Numbered from the stretch's first letter, positions 23,492-32,590 are shown. The stretch: 64,000 nt of DNA from Marinobacterium rhizophilum (GCF_024397915.1 NZ_CP073347.1:3844001-3908000), one strand, 5' to 3'. Numbers and translations are program-made. Notes: generated from the letters alone by a model not told the origin.

Positions 23492-25768
23492 ATGCTCGAA
23501 ACACTGCGCAAGATCGTGCAGGAGGTCAGTGCAGCACCGGATCTTGAGTCGGTGCTTGATCTCATCGTGCGCAGAATACAGCGTGCCATGCGTACACAGA
23601 TGTGCTCGGTGTACCTGTTCAATACCAAAAAGCAGCGTTACATCCTGATGGCCACCCAGGGCCTGAACAAGGATGCCGTGGGTGCGGTCAGCCTGTCAGC
23701 CTCCGAAGGCATCGTCGGACTGGTAGGGCAGCGTGCCGAACCGATCAATCTTGAAGACGCAGCCAAGCACCCGGCATTTATTTACCTGCCGGGTACCGGT
23801 GAAGAGCGTTTTCACTCCTTTCTGGGTGTTCCCATTATTCACCAGCGCGATGTGCTGGGTGTGCTGGTCGTGCAGCAAAAGGAGCGCCGGCGCTTCGACG
23901 AGAACGAAGAGGCGTTTCTGGTGACCGTTTCGGCTCAGCTGGCCGGTGTTATCGCCCATGCGGAGGCAACGGGTTCCATCCAGGATGTCAGTGGCAGCCG
24001 CCGTGGCGCGGTGATCGAAAGCCGGTTCGAAGGCGTTTCAGCCGCGCCGGGTGTCGCTGTTGGTCCTGCGGTCGTTATGGCGCCTCCGGCGGATCTGAAT
24101 GCGGTACCGGACAAGCCGGCTGCTGATATCGAGGCGGAAATTCAACTTTTCGTGCGTGCGCTGGAGTCTGTACGGCACGATATCCGGGTGGTGGGGCGCA
24201 CACTGTCCAAGCGGCTGCGTACCGAGGAACAGGCGCTGTTTGATGTGTACCTGCGCATGCTCGACGACAATGCCCTGGCGGGCGAAGTGGTGGAGAAAAT
24301 TCGCCTGGGCAACTGGGCCCAGGGCTCTCTGCGGGATGTGATCAAGTCACATATCCGAGAGTTCGATGCCATGGACGACCCTTACCTGCGCGAGCGGGCA
24401 ACCGATATTCGAGACCTGGGGCGGCGGGTACTGGCCTACATGCAGGAAGCGGCCCCCGCGCAGATCGACTATCCCGACAATACGATACTGGTGGCTGACG
24501 AACTGACGCCGGCGATGCTGGGCGAGGTGCCTACCGAAAAGCTGGCGGGTCTGGTGTCGGTCCATGGTTCCGGTAACTCCCATGCCGCCATTCTGGCGCG
24601 TTCGCTGGGCATTCCAACCGCCATGGGGGTGTTGGATCTGCCCTATACCCAGATAGAGGCACGCACACTCATTCTGGATGGCTATAACGGCCGGGTGTAT
24701 GTGAACCCGTCGGACGAAATTCTGCAGGTGTATCGGGACATCATGCGGGAGGACCGCGAGGTTGCCGCCGGTCTTGAACAGTTGCGCGACAAGTGTGCTG
24801 AAACCTCCGATGGCTATCGCATGCCGCTGTGGGCCAATACCGGGCTGGATATCGACGTGACCCGGGCGCTGGATCGCGGTGCCGAGGGCATTGGCCTCTA
24901 CCGTACCGAGATCCCGTTTATGATCCGGGACTTTTTCCCCAGCGAACAGGAGCAGATGCAGACCTACCGTTCGCAGCTGGCAGCCTTCGCGCCGAGCCCG
25001 GTCACCATGCGTACGCTGGATATCGGTGGTGACAAGGCGCTGCCGTATTTTCCGATCAAGGAGGAAAACCCCTTTCTGGGCTGGCGCGGCATCCGCGTGA
25101 CACTGGACCATCCGGAAATTTTCCTGGTTCAGGTGCGGGCCATGCTGCGCGCCAACGAGGGGCTGGGCAACTTGCGCATTATGCTGCCCATGGTGACCAG
25201 CGTACATGAGGTGGACGAAGCCAACCGCATGATCGACCGTGCAGTGAATGAACTGCGCGAGGAGGGGCATGTTACCGAACGCCCGCCGGTGGGCGTGATG
25301 GTGGAAGTACCGGCGGCGGTATACCAGGTGCGTCGCTTCGCGCGCAGGGTCGAATTTATCTCCGTGGGCTCCAATGACCTGACCCAGTACCTGCTGGCGG
25401 TGGATCGTAACAACCCCCGGGTGGCGGGTCTTTACGCCCCCTACCACCCCTCGGTATTGCGGGCGCTGGAATATATCGCGGAGGAGGCGCACAAGGAAAA
25501 CGTGCAGGTGTCGATCTGTGGTGAAATGGCCTCGGATCCCTGTGGCGCCATCCTGCTGATGGCCATGGGCTATGACGTCCTGTCGATGAACTCCACCAAC
25601 ATTCCGCGGGTGAAGTCTGCGATTCGCGGTATTACTCATGTGCGCGCCCGCGGCCTGCTCAGCCAGGTGCGAGGCATGGATGACGCCGAGGAAATTCACA
25701 TGCTGTTGCGCACGACCCTGCAGGAACTGGGGCTGGGCCAGCTGTCGCGGCCGACCATTCCCAGGTAG
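23492..25768 (+). CDS. ptsP: Phosphoenolpyruvate-protein phosphotransferase PtsP (nitrogen PTS EI)
   Basis: 758 residues. The N-terminal 150 residues are a GAF domain (LDLIVRRIQRAMRTQMCSVYL, FHSFLGVPI), which in this family senses nitrogen or metabolic state. A PTS EI core follows, with the phosphorylated histidine H364 in HGSGNSHAAILARSLGIPTAMG, then the PEP-binding barrel with EGIGLYRTE, GIRVTLDHPEIF and SVGSNDLTQYLLAVDRNN. It would donate phosphate to NPr and EIIA-Ntr, which are not in the window. It follows rppH directly. GGGGTGGG lies just before the ATG. Confidence 0.96.
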   Translation: MLETLRKIVQEVSAAPDLESVLDLIVRRIQRAMRTQMCSVYLFNTKKQRYILMATQGLNKDAVGAVSLSASEGIVGLVGQRAEPINLEDAAKHPAFIYLPGTGEERFHSFLGVPIIHQRDVLGVLVVQQKERRRFDENEEAFLVTVSAQLAGVIAHAEATGSIQDVSGSRRGAVIESRFEGVSAAPGVAVGPAVVMAPPADLNAVPDKPAADIEAEIQLFVRALESVRHDIRVVGRTLSKRLRTEEQALFDVYLRMLDDNALAGEVVEKIRLGNWAQGSLRDVIKSHIREFDAMDDPYLRERATDIRDLGRRVLAYMQEAAPAQIDYPDNTILVADELTPAMLGEVPTEKLAGLVSVHGSGNSHAAILARSLGIPTAMGVLDLPYTQIEARTLILDGYNGRVYVNPSDEILQVYRDIMREDREVAAGLEQLRDKCAETSDGYRMPLWANTGLDIDVTRALDRGAEGIGLYRTEIPFMIRDFFPSEQEQMQTYRSQLAAFAPSPVTMRTLDIGGDKALPYFPIKEENPFLGWRGIRVTLDHPEIFLVQVRAMLRANEGLGNLRIMLPMVTSVHEVDEANRMIDRAVNELREEGHVTERPPVGVMVEVPAAVYQVRRFARRVEFISVGSNDLTQYLLAVDRNNPRVAGLYAPYHPSVLRALEYIAEEAHKENVQVSICGEMASDPCGAILLMAMGYDVLSMNSTNIPRVKSAIRGITHVRARGLLSQVRGMDDAEEIHMLLRTTLQELGLGQLSRPTIPR

Positions 25769-25812
25769 GCCGGTTCCGGTGCGCCGTGGCTAAGTTGCCG
25801 GGCCAGGTCTGT

Positions 25813-26613
25813 TTATGGATCGCCGCCGATCAGTGGCAGTTGCAGGCTGTAGTGGCGAGCGGCGGTGGGCCCTGCGGCATCGAAGCTTTGCTCGTAGAAA
25901 CAGCTGTTACCCTGGTAGTCCTGCAGGATCACCGTGGTGGCCCGGGTCCCGTATTGCGGTAGCTGGATAAAGCAGGATGACAATTTTCTTTCGAGCTCCC
26001 GGCTGATGCCGGTATCGGGCAACTGGTCATCCGGCGCCAGGTCGTGACAGGCCAGTACTTCCGTCAGCCGTGCCGCCAGTGGTGGCATATCCTGGTCTGC
26101 ATTGATGCTGCCAAGGGCGGCATCGAGCGCATTGCGCGCCTGCAGCAGCTTGGGCCAGGGGCTGTCCAGCAATGCATTGCTCAGGCCGTAGATCCCAGGC
26201 GTGAGCCGCTCGGGCGTTCGGCCCCGGTTCGACAGGTAGTACAGTCCCTCGCGGTCCCCCAGTAGCAGATTGAATCCCCCGTATTCCTCCCCCTGTTCGG
26301 CATAGCGCTGGCTGGTGCTTGCGGCCGGTTCCCGTGACAGCAGGAAGTCCCGCGTCAGGTGGCCGCGCGAGCGCAGTGCCTTGTTCGCGCTGGTGCGGCC
26401 ATCGCGATGGTTTGTGACCGCGCCAAGCCGGCCGCTGCGGTGAATGCCGAGCCAGGTGCCGCCCTGTTCCAGATCCTGGCCGGCAACCAGGCCGGTGTCC
26501 TGTCGCCAGGGGGCGGCATCCAGGGTCGCACGCTCATAGGCCTCGTCGCGGTTGGCAACAAGTATCAGGTTGTAGTCGGGGTGGCTCTGGTACGCGAAGG
26601 TGATCAGGCACAT
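25813..26613 (-). CDS. NRDE family (TANGO2-like) protein
   Basis: 266 residues. It starts MCLITFAYQSHPDYNLILVANRDEAYER, with the NRDE motif at residues 21-24 and a cysteine at position 2, as in Ntn-hydrolase-like folds. Further family blocks are GGTWLGIHRSGRLGAVTNHRDG, GGFNLLLGD and YGTRATTVIL near the C-terminus. The function in bacteria is unresolved. Human TANGO2 and bacterial relatives have been linked to heme or lipid handling, but nothing in this sequence proves it. It converges with ptsP and diverges from the TauE/SafE gene. Confidence 0.88.
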   Translation of the reverse strand: MCLITFAYQSHPDYNLILVANRDEAYERATLDAAPWRQDTGLVAGQDLEQGGTWLGIHRSGRLGAVTNHRDGRTSANKALRSRGHLTRDFLLSREPAASTSQRYAEQGEEYGGFNLLLGDREGLYYLSNRGRTPERLTPGIYGLSNALLDSPWPKLLQARNALDAALGSINADQDMPPLAARLTEVLACHDLAPDDQLPDTGISRELERKLSSCFIQLPQYGTRATTVILQDYQGNSCFYEQSFDAAGPTAARHYSLQLPLIGGDP

Positions 26614-26691
26614 GCAACCGGGTCTCTCGCTGAGGGTTTCGCCGCGCGTCTGCGCGCAAGTTGTGGCGCGAGGTTCGCGGTGGATGTCTGC

Positions 26692-26719
26692 TTGCCAGTA
26701 GTACCTTTTAGGCTACTAT
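26692..26719 (+). promoter_or_regulatory. Candidate sigma-70 promoter of the tauE-like/lgt pair
   Basis: TTGCCA (26692-26697), a 16-base spacer, TACTAT (26714-26719). It is 39 bases upstream of the transporter ATG. Confidence 0.55.
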
Positions 26720-26757
26720 AGGCGACTTTATCATGACTGCTGCAGGGATGTTCCATC

Positions 26758-27561
26758 ATGCTGTTGACCCTATTGATGTATCTGGCACTGGGTGCCGCGG
26801 CGGGTGTGACGGCCGGACTCTTTGGTATTGGCGGTGGCTTGCTGATCGTGCCGGTACTGGTTTTTTCTTTCGGTGCCCAGGGAATTTCCCCCGAGATTCT
26901 CACTCACATGGCGGTCGCAACATCGCTGGCGACCATCGTGGTCACATCCATCAGCTCCATAAGGGCGCATCACAAGCGTGGTGCCGTGCGCTGGGACCTG
27001 TTCCGTCCGCTGAGTCTGGGCATTGTGCTGGGGGCTTTCCTGGGAGTGAAAACCGCAGGGCAGTTGCCGGGGAACATATTGCAAATGATGATCGGCAGCT
27101 TTGCGCTGCTGGTTTCCCTGCAGATGGCATTTGGCGCCAGGCCTGCGGACAGCCCGGGCGCGGCGCCAAAGCCTGGCGGGCTGGGTGTTGCCGGTGGTCT
27201 GATAGGCTGGGCGTCGGCGCTGTTTGGCATCGGTGGTGGGACGCTCACCGTGCCCTTTCTGAGCTGGCGGCATGTGCGCATGCAGCAGGCCGTGGCGACA
27301 TCGGCCGCCTGTGGCTTGCCAATTGCCGTGATCGGGGCTCTCAGTAATGTGCTTGAGGGCTGGGGGCATCCTGCGCAGGTGGACTGGAGCCTGGGTTATG
27401 TCTATCTGCCGGCGTTTGTCGGTATTGTGCTCACCAGTCCCTTCTTCGCAGGTATCGGTGCGCGTCTGGCGCACCATTTGCCGGCACCGGTGTTGCGGCG
27501 TGTGTTTGCGGCCTTTCTCGCCCTGGTGGGCTTGCGTTTTCTGCTCGGCAATCTGTTTTGA
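26758..27561 (+). CDS. TauE/SafE family sulfite-type exporter
   Basis: 267 residues with about eight predicted membrane segments in two homologous halves, each carrying a glycine-rich GIGGG loop (VTAGLFGIGGGLLIVPV and ASALFGIGGGTLTVPF). This is the signature of the TauE/SafE (DUF81) family. The typical HMAVATSLATIVVTSISSIRAHHKRGAVRWD block follows the first half. Members move sulfite, sulfoacetate or other organosulfur anions, and the substrate here is unknown. It ends 18 bases before lgt, and a shared transcript is likely. Confidence 0.9.
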   Translation: MLLTLLMYLALGAAAGVTAGLFGIGGGLLIVPVLVFSFGAQGISPEILTHMAVATSLATIVVTSISSIRAHHKRGAVRWDLFRPLSLGIVLGAFLGVKTAGQLPGNILQMMIGSFALLVSLQMAFGARPADSPGAAPKPGGLGVAGGLIGWASALFGIGGGTLTVPFLSWRHVRMQQAVATSAACGLPIAVIGALSNVLEGWGHPAQVDWSLGYVYLPAFVGIVLTSPFFAGIGARLAHHLPAPVLRRVFAAFLALVGLRFLLGNLF

Positions 27562-27579
27562 ACAAGGACTGAGACATTT

Positions 27580-28368
27580 ATGTGGGTACATGATATCGAC
27601 CCGATCGCGCTGGATCTGGGTTTTCTGCAGATACACTGGTATGGCCTGATGTATCTGGTGGGCTTTGCTGCCGCCTGGTGGCTCGGCGTACAGCGAGCCA
27701 GGCGGGCGGGTTCCGGCTGGACCGAGCAGCAGGTCTCCGATCTGATTTTCTGGGGAGCGGTGGGCGTGGTGCTCGGCGGACGGGCCGGCTATGTGCTGTT
27801 TTACCAGTTCGACTACTTCCTGGCGAACCCGCTGTGGCTGTTCCACGTCTGGGAAGGTGGCATGTCCTTCCATGGTGGGCTGATTGGCGTGCTGGTGGCG
27901 CTGTGGGTCTTCGGTCGCAAGCAGGGCAAGACCTTTTTCGAGATGGGGGATTTCACCGCACCGCTGATACCCATTGGGCTCGGGGCGGGGCGGGTCGGCA
28001 ACTTCATTGGCGGTGAGCTCTGGGGGCGGGCAACCGACCTGCCCTGGGGCGTGGTGTTTCCCCGCGCCGGGGACGGGGTGGCGCGGCATCCATCCCAGCT
28101 GTACGAGTTTGCCCTGGAAGGGGTGCTGATGTTCGCGCTGCTGTGGTGGTTCTCGGCCAGGCCGCGGCCGCGCATGGCGGTGTCGGGGCTGTTCCTCCTC
28201 CTGTATGGCAGTTTCCGCTCACTCATCGAGCTGGTGCGCCAGCCCGATGAACAGCTGGGCTTTCTGGCGTTTGACTGGCTGACCATGGGGCAGCTGCTGT
28301 CTGTACCCATGGTGCTGGCAGGGGCCTTGTTGATGCTGCTGGCCTACCGGCGTAAAGTTAGCGCCTGA
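27580..28368 (+). CDS. lgt: Prolipoprotein diacylglyceryl transferase
   Basis: 262 residues with seven membrane spans. It transfers diacylglycerol from phosphatidylglycerol to the lipobox cysteine of prolipoproteins at the inner membrane. The HGG motif is in MSFHGGLIGVLVALWVFGRK, and the Lgt signature is GLGAGRVGNFIGGELWGR. The substrate-cleft tyrosine/arginine region WYGLMYLVGF is near the N-terminus, and HPSQLYEFALEG follows the signature. It lies upstream of thyA, the conserved lgt-thyA order of gammaproteobacteria. Confidence 0.97.
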   Translation: MWVHDIDPIALDLGFLQIHWYGLMYLVGFAAAWWLGVQRARRAGSGWTEQQVSDLIFWGAVGVVLGGRAGYVLFYQFDYFLANPLWLFHVWEGGMSFHGGLIGVLVALWVFGRKQGKTFFEMGDFTAPLIPIGLGAGRVGNFIGGELWGRATDLPWGVVFPRAGDGVARHPSQLYEFALEGVLMFALLWWFSARPRPRMAVSGLFLLLYGSFRSLIELVRQPDEQLGFLAFDWLTMGQLLSVPMVLAGALLMLLAYRRKVSA

Positions 28369-28429
28369 GCGAATGCCCGCCACCTGGGCGGGCAAGTTCG
28401 CATGTACAGGTTTTTGATGTGGAGTAGTG

Positions 28430-29272
28430 ATGCAGCAGTATCTGGACCTGATGCGCGATATAAAGGCCAACGGTTGTGACAAGGGTGACCGCACCGGCAC
28501 CGGAACCCGTTCCCTGTTTGGTCGTCAGTTGCGCTTCGACCTGTCGCAGGGGTTTCCGTTGCTGACCACCAAGCGAGTGCACATCAAGTCAGTGGTGTAC
28601 GAGTTGCTGTGGTTCCTGGCCGGCAGTACCGACAACAACTGGCTGAAAGAGCGCGGCGTCAGCATCTGGAACGAATGGGCGCTGGACAATGGTGACCTGG
28701 GGCCTATTTATGGCAAGCAGTGGCGCTCCTGGAGCTGCCCTGATGGTCGCACCCTGGACCAGATTTCCGACCTGGTGACGCAGATCCGGCGCAATCCCAA
28801 CTCGCGCCGCCTGATCGTCAGCGGCTGGAATCCGGCGGACCTGCCGGATGAAAGTCTGAGTCCTCAGCAGAATGTGGAAAATGGCAAGGCCGCCTTGCCG
28901 CCCTGTCATACCCTGTTCCAGTTCTATGTCGCCAATGGCAAGCTCAGTTGCCAGCTATACCAGCGCAGTGCGGATTACTTCCTCGGTGTGCCGTTCAATA
29001 TCGCTTCCTACGCACTGCTTACCCATATGCTGGCGCAGCAGTGTGACCTGGAAGTGGGTGACTTTGTGCATACCTTCGGTGACTTGCACCTGTACCAGAA
29101 TCATCTGAATAACCCGGCCATTGTGGATGAGCAGCTGTCCCGTACGCCGGGCGCGTTGCCAGCACTGCGTATCCTGCGCAAGCCTGCTTCACTGTTTGAC
29201 TATGCCTTTGAGGACTTCGAGTTTGCCGGCTACGAGCCGCAGCCGGGTATCAAGGCACCGATTGCTATTTGA
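28430..29272 (+). CDS. thyA: Thymidylate synthase
   Basis: 280 residues, somewhat longer than the 264 of E. coli. It methylates dUMP to dTMP using methylene-THF and yields dihydrofolate for folA downstream. The catalytic cysteine is C159 in LPPCHTLFQFYV, and the dUMP phosphate-binding arginines are in DRTGTGTRSLFG and NSRRLIVSGWNP. The dUMP site YQRSADYFLGVPFNIASYALL is intact. ATG 28430 is chosen over a GTG at 28427 because GGAG is five bases upstream. The extra length lies in the loop before the active cysteine (DESLSPQQNVENGKAA). Confidence 0.97.
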   Translation: MQQYLDLMRDIKANGCDKGDRTGTGTRSLFGRQLRFDLSQGFPLLTTKRVHIKSVVYELLWFLAGSTDNNWLKERGVSIWNEWALDNGDLGPIYGKQWRSWSCPDGRTLDQISDLVTQIRRNPNSRRLIVSGWNPADLPDESLSPQQNVENGKAALPPCHTLFQFYVANGKLSCQLYQRSADYFLGVPFNIASYALLTHMLAQQCDLEVGDFVHTFGDLHLYQNHLNNPAIVDEQLSRTPGALPALRILRKPASLFDYAFEDFEFAGYEPQPGIKAPIAI

Positions 29273-29281
29273 GGACAGGGT

Positions 29282-29785
29282 ATGAAGCTCGCAATTATCG
29301 TGGCGAAGGCCCGTAACGGCGTTATCGGCGTCGACAACAAGCTGCCCTGGCATCTGCCGGCGGATCTGAAGTATTTCAAGCAGGTCACGTTCGGCAAGCC
29401 GGTGATCATGGGGCGGCTGACGTTCGAGTCCATCGGTCGACCGCTGCCGGGGCGTGCCAATATTGTGGTCACACGCAACCCTGACTGGTCCCATGCCGGG
29501 GTTCAGGCGGCTGCATCGCTGGAGGAGGCGATCGACCTGGCTCAGGCGCATTGTGACGTCGGCGGTGCCGACGAGGCGATGGTGATCGGGGGGGCGCAGA
29601 TTTATGCCCAGGCGATGACGCTGGTGCAACGTATCTACCTGACCGAAGTGCAGGCCGATATTGACGGGGATGCTCGCTTCCCGGCGCTGGATCAGGATCA
29701 GTGGCGGGAGGTCGAGCGTGCGGATTTTGCAGCCCAGGATCCCAATCCGTATGACTACAGCCTCCGGGTACTGGAGCGCGCCTGA
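29282..29785 (+). CDS. folA: Dihydrofolate reductase
   Basis: 167 residues. It reduces the dihydrofolate produced by ThyA and lies nine bases downstream of thyA. Family motifs are AIIVAKARNGVIGVDNKLPWHLPADLKYF (Met20-loop region and the acidic active-site Asp), GKPVIMGRLTFESIGRPLPGR (NADPH-binding), and MVIGGAQIYAQAM. In the nucleotide motif the common RKTW/RHTW reads RLTF. It is the target of trimethoprim, and the active-site residues look wild type by eye. Confidence 0.96.
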   Translation: MKLAIIVAKARNGVIGVDNKLPWHLPADLKYFKQVTFGKPVIMGRLTFESIGRPLPGRANIVVTRNPDWSHAGVQAAASLEEAIDLAQAHCDVGGADEAMVIGGAQIYAQAMTLVQRIYLTEVQADIDGDARFPALDQDQWREVERADFAAQDPNPYDYSLRVLERA

Positions 29786-29827
29786 GCGGAATCGCCGGGT
29801 CAATTCGAATAAACAAGGACACGCCTT

Positions 29828-30802
29828 ATGACGACCCGATCGTTGTTGTCTATCCTGGCCGATGGCCTTTTCCACTCCGGGCAGGAGCTGGGGGAGCAGC
29901 TGAAAGTCAGTCGTAGTGCGATCTGGAAACAGATGCGCAAGCTCGAGGAGCTTGGCATCGAGATCTACAGTGTAAAGGGGCGCGGCTACCGCCTGCCCGG
30001 TGGGCTGGACCTGCTGAATGCCGAGGCCTTTGTGGCCGCGCTGGACGCGGATGTGGCGGCCAGGCTGGGGGAGCTGCAGTTTGACCTGTCAATTCCCTCC
30101 ACCAACCTGCTGGCGATGCAGCAGCTGCAGCAGCGTCCCGGTCATGGCCGACTCTATGTGGCCGAGCAGCAGACCGCCGGGCGCGGCCGGCGTGGTCGGG
30201 TCTGGGTCAGTCCCTTTGCACGCAACCTGTATTTCTCGCTGGTATGGCGCTTCCCCCAGGGGGCGGCCTCCCTCGAAGGCTTGAGCCTGGCGGTCGGGTT
30301 GGGGCTGGCCCGCGGCCTGGCGCGTCTCGGGCTGGAGGGGGTTGAGCTGAAATGGCCCAATGACCTGCTGTGGCAGGGGCGCAAACTGGCGGGTGTCTTG
30401 CTGGAAGTCAGCGGCGAGGCGTCCGGGGACTGTCAGGTCGTTACCGGTATCGGATTGAATATCGCCATGCCGGATGACCTGGCGGTGGATATCGATCAGC
30501 CCTGGATCGATCTGCAGCAGATCTGTGGCACTGTCCCCTCCAGAACCCTGGTGCTGGCGGCGCTGGTGAACGAGCTGGTGCCGGTGCTGGCAGCCTTTGC
30601 CGAATCGGGCTTCGAGCCGCTGGTGGAGGAGTGGAAGGCACTGGATGCCTGTCGCGATCAGCGCGTGTCGCTGAACCTGGGCCTCAATGCCGTCGAAGGT
30701 ATTTGTCGCGGTGTATCTGGCAGTGGTGCCCTGGTACTGGAAACCGAGGCGGGGCTGGAGAGTTTCCATGGCGGTGAAGTGAGTCTCAGGCGTCTGTCAT
30801 GA
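29828..30802 (+). CDS. birA: Bifunctional biotin ligase and biotin operon repressor
   Basis: 324 residues. The N-terminal winged helix (residues about 5-60, FHSGQELGEQLKVSRSAIWKQMRKLEELGIEI) is the DNA-binding repressor domain. The central ligase domain carries the biotinyl-AMP loop GRGRRGRVWVSPFARNLYFSL, KWPNDLLWQGRKLAGVLLE and TGIGLNIAMP, and the C-terminal SH3-like domain is present. It loads biotin onto AccB and, as biotinyl-5'-AMP dimers, represses bio genes, which are not in the window. The start overlap with coaX (ATGA) indicates an operon. Confidence 0.95.
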   Translation: MTTRSLLSILADGLFHSGQELGEQLKVSRSAIWKQMRKLEELGIEIYSVKGRGYRLPGGLDLLNAEAFVAALDADVAARLGELQFDLSIPSTNLLAMQQLQQRPGHGRLYVAEQQTAGRGRRGRVWVSPFARNLYFSLVWRFPQGAASLEGLSLAVGLGLARGLARLGLEGVELKWPNDLLWQGRKLAGVLLEVSGEASGDCQVVTGIGLNIAMPDDLAVDIDQPWIDLQQICGTVPSRTLVLAALVNELVPVLAAFAESGFEPLVEEWKALDACRDQRVSLNLGLNAVEGICRGVSGSGALVLETEAGLESFHGGEVSLRRLS

Positions 30803-31521
30803 TTCTCGAAATCGATATCGGCAATACCTTTCTCAAGTGGCGCTATGCCGATGCAGAGCGCGGCTGGGTGCGCGGACGTCTGCTTGGCGCCCAGCTCGAT
30901 GAGACCCAGTTCGCGTGCTGGCCGGATGAGGTGGCGGGCGTACGGGTCGCCTGCGTGGCGGGTGTCGAGATGGCTGCGCTGGTCTCGCGCTACTGCCAGG
31001 CTCGCTGGAAACTGACGCCCGAATTCGCACGGGTAGAGCGGCACGCTGCCGGGGTGAGCAACAGCTATGCCGATCCGTCGCGCATGGGTGTGGATCGCTG
31101 GCTGGGCATGCTGGCGGCGTATAACCAGGTCAAGGGTGCCGTCTGTGTGGTGGACTGCGGCAGTGCCATAACCATAGATTTTGTCAGCGCTGACGGCACC
31201 CATAGCGGCGGCTATATCGTGCCGGGTGTACGCCTGATGACCAGCAGTCTGTTGAGCAATACCGCCCGGGTCGTTGCGGACCAGGGGGTGGAGCAGTTCG
31301 ACATGACGCCGGGTACTCATACATCGGCGGCGGTATTTCACGGTATTAATTTTGTGCTTGATGCCATCGCACAGCGCCTGCTGCAGCAGCTGGCGGCGGA
31401 TTATCCGTCGGCGCAGCTGCTGGTTACCGGCGGTGATGGCGAGCTGTTTGCGCGTCTGGCCGGGCGGGGCGAGTACTGTCCCGACCTGGTGCTGGATGGT
31501 CTGCACTGGGCGCTGGCCTAG
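30799..31521 (+). CDS. coaX: Type III pantothenate kinase
   Basis: 240 residues, an ASKHA-fold kinase for the first step of coenzyme A synthesis. The phosphate-1 motif EIDIGNTFLKWR is at residues 3-14, and GVDRWLGMLAA, the phosphate-2 motif VVDCGSAITIDFVS and GGYIVPGVRLM follow. A C-terminal LLVTGGDGELFA adenosine motif is present. The birA-coaX-hypothetical-tRNA order matches Pseudomonas, where type III PanK replaces CoaA. It overlaps birA by four bases. Confidence 0.96.
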   Translation: MILEIDIGNTFLKWRYADAERGWVRGRLLGAQLDETQFACWPDEVAGVRVACVAGVEMAALVSRYCQARWKLTPEFARVERHAAGVSNSYADPSRMGVDRWLGMLAAYNQVKGAVCVVDCGSAITIDFVSADGTHSGGYIVPGVRLMTSSLLSNTARVVADQGVEQFDMTPGTHTSAAVFHGINFVLDAIAQRLLQQLAADYPSAQLLVTGGDGELFARLAGRGEYCPDLVLDGLHWALA

Positions 31522-31522
31522 C

Positions 31523-32176
31523 ATGCTGCGCTGGCTGTTTTTGCTGCTGTTGCTGGCGAATGCCATAGTGCTGCTGTGGGCCGCACTGTTGCAGCGTGAC
31601 CCCGGGGTGGTGCCGCCGGAGGTGGTAGAGCCGGGGGCGGATGTGCGCCTGTTGTCCGAGCTTGATCCCGGGCAGTTGCGGCCTCTGGGCGAGGAGGGGC
31701 AGTCCCAGGCGCTCTGTGTGTCCTATGTCGGGTTGCCCGCGCTGTCGGATGCCGAGCAGGTGGCGGGGCTGATGCAGCGTTACGGGCTGGTGCCGGTTAT
31801 CGAGCGGGAAAGTACTCGGCGAGCCGCGGGAGTTGAGCTGGTGCTGGCGGTGCCGCAGGATGCGCAGGAACGCATTGCGCTGATAGAGCGACTGCAGTCA
31901 ATGGATATCGTGCCGGAGAGCAGCCCGCAGGGCGCGCAGTTGCTGCTGGGGCGTTACGCGTCCGAGGCGCAGGCGCAGGCAGCACGTGAGCGCTTTCGCG
32001 ATACCGGCCTGGCGCCGCAACTGCAGCAGGTAGAGCGTCTGGATGAACGCTTTGTGGTGGTGCTTCCGGTCGACTCTGATCGAAATTTGTTCAATAAAAT
32101 CAATCGTGTGCTTGAGCAATCGCATCCAGATGTAAAAATAGAGAAAAAACTTTGCAAAGGGGTTGCAACACCCTAA
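31523..32176 (+). CDS. SPOR-like membrane-anchored protein downstream of coaX
   Basis: 217 residues. An N-terminal membrane segment (residues 4-22, WLFLLLLLANAIVLLWAAL) is followed by a proline-rich linker and a periplasmic domain. It starts directly after coaX (ATG 31523, one base after the stop). The C-terminal part (LLLGRYASEAQAQAARERFRDTGLAPQLQQVERLDERFVVVLPVD) resembles a SPOR fold of paired beta-alpha-beta units, as in the homologous Pseudomonas protein. SPOR domains bind denuded peptidoglycan at septa, so a division or cell-wall role is possible but inferred. The extreme C-terminus is lysine-rich, and the -35 of the tRNA promoter lies inside its last codons. Confidence 0.75.
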   Translation: MLRWLFLLLLLANAIVLLWAALLQRDPGVVPPEVVEPGADVRLLSELDPGQLRPLGEEGQSQALCVSYVGLPALSDAEQVAGLMQRYGLVPVIERESTRRAAGVELVLAVPQDAQERIALIERLQSMDIVPESSPQGAQLLLGRYASEAQAQAARERFRDTGLAPQLQQVERLDERFVVVLPVDSDRNLFNKINRVLEQSHPDVKIEKKLCKGVATP

Positions 32177-32191
32177 GTCGATCAGTACTAT
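32163..32191 (+). promoter_or_regulatory. Promoter of the tRNA-Thr/Tyr/Gly/Thr-tuf unit
   Basis: TTGCAA (32163-32168), a 17-base spacer, TACTAT (32186-32191), followed by a GC-rich discriminator (ACGCCCC) typical of growth-rate-controlled stable-RNA promoters. It starts 21 bases upstream of the first tRNA. Confidence 0.8.
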
Positions 32192-32211
32192 ACGCCCCAC
32201 TTCGACGCTGA

Positions 32212-32287
<76 letters not shown>

Positions 32288-32312
32288 CGTTCAGCGACGA
32301 AGTAGGTAGTAA

Positions 32313-32396
32313 GGTGAGGTTCCCGAGTGGCCAAAGGGATCAGACTGTAAATCTGACGCGCGAGCTTCGGTGGTTCGAATCCACCCCTCACCACCA
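32313..32396 (+). tRNA. tRNA-Tyr, anticodon GTA
   Basis: 84 nt class II tRNA with a long variable arm. The acceptor GGTGAGG pairs with CCTCACC, the anticodon loop CTGTAAA gives GTA, and CCA is encoded. Variable arm is around ACGCGCGAGCTTCGG. Confidence 0.97.
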
Positions 32397-32420
32397 TCTA
32401 CTACCAGATTTTGCCGGCAG

Positions 32421-32495
32421 GCGGGTATGGTATAGTGGCTATTACCTCAGCCTTCCAAGCTGAAGAGGCGGGTTCGATTCCCGCTACCCGCTCCA
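32421..32495 (+). tRNA. tRNA-Gly, anticodon TCC
   Basis: 75 nt. The acceptor GCGGGTA pairs with TACCCGC, the anticodon loop CTTCCAA gives TCC, there is a T-arm GTTCGATTC, and CCA is encoded. Confidence 0.97.
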
Positions 32496-32503
32496 GCAGT
32501 TGT

Positions 32504-32578
32504 GCTCATGTAGCTCAGGGGTAGAGCACACCCTTGGTAAGGGTGAGGTCGGCGGTTCAATTCCGCCCATGAGCTCCA
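32504..32578 (+). tRNA. tRNA-Thr, anticodon GGT
   Basis: 75 nt. The acceptor GCTCATG pairs with CATGAGC, the anticodon loop TTGGTAA gives GGT, and CCA is encoded. It is eight bases after tRNA-Gly and precedes tuf. Confidence 0.97.
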
Positions 32579-32590
32579 TAATTTAAGATG

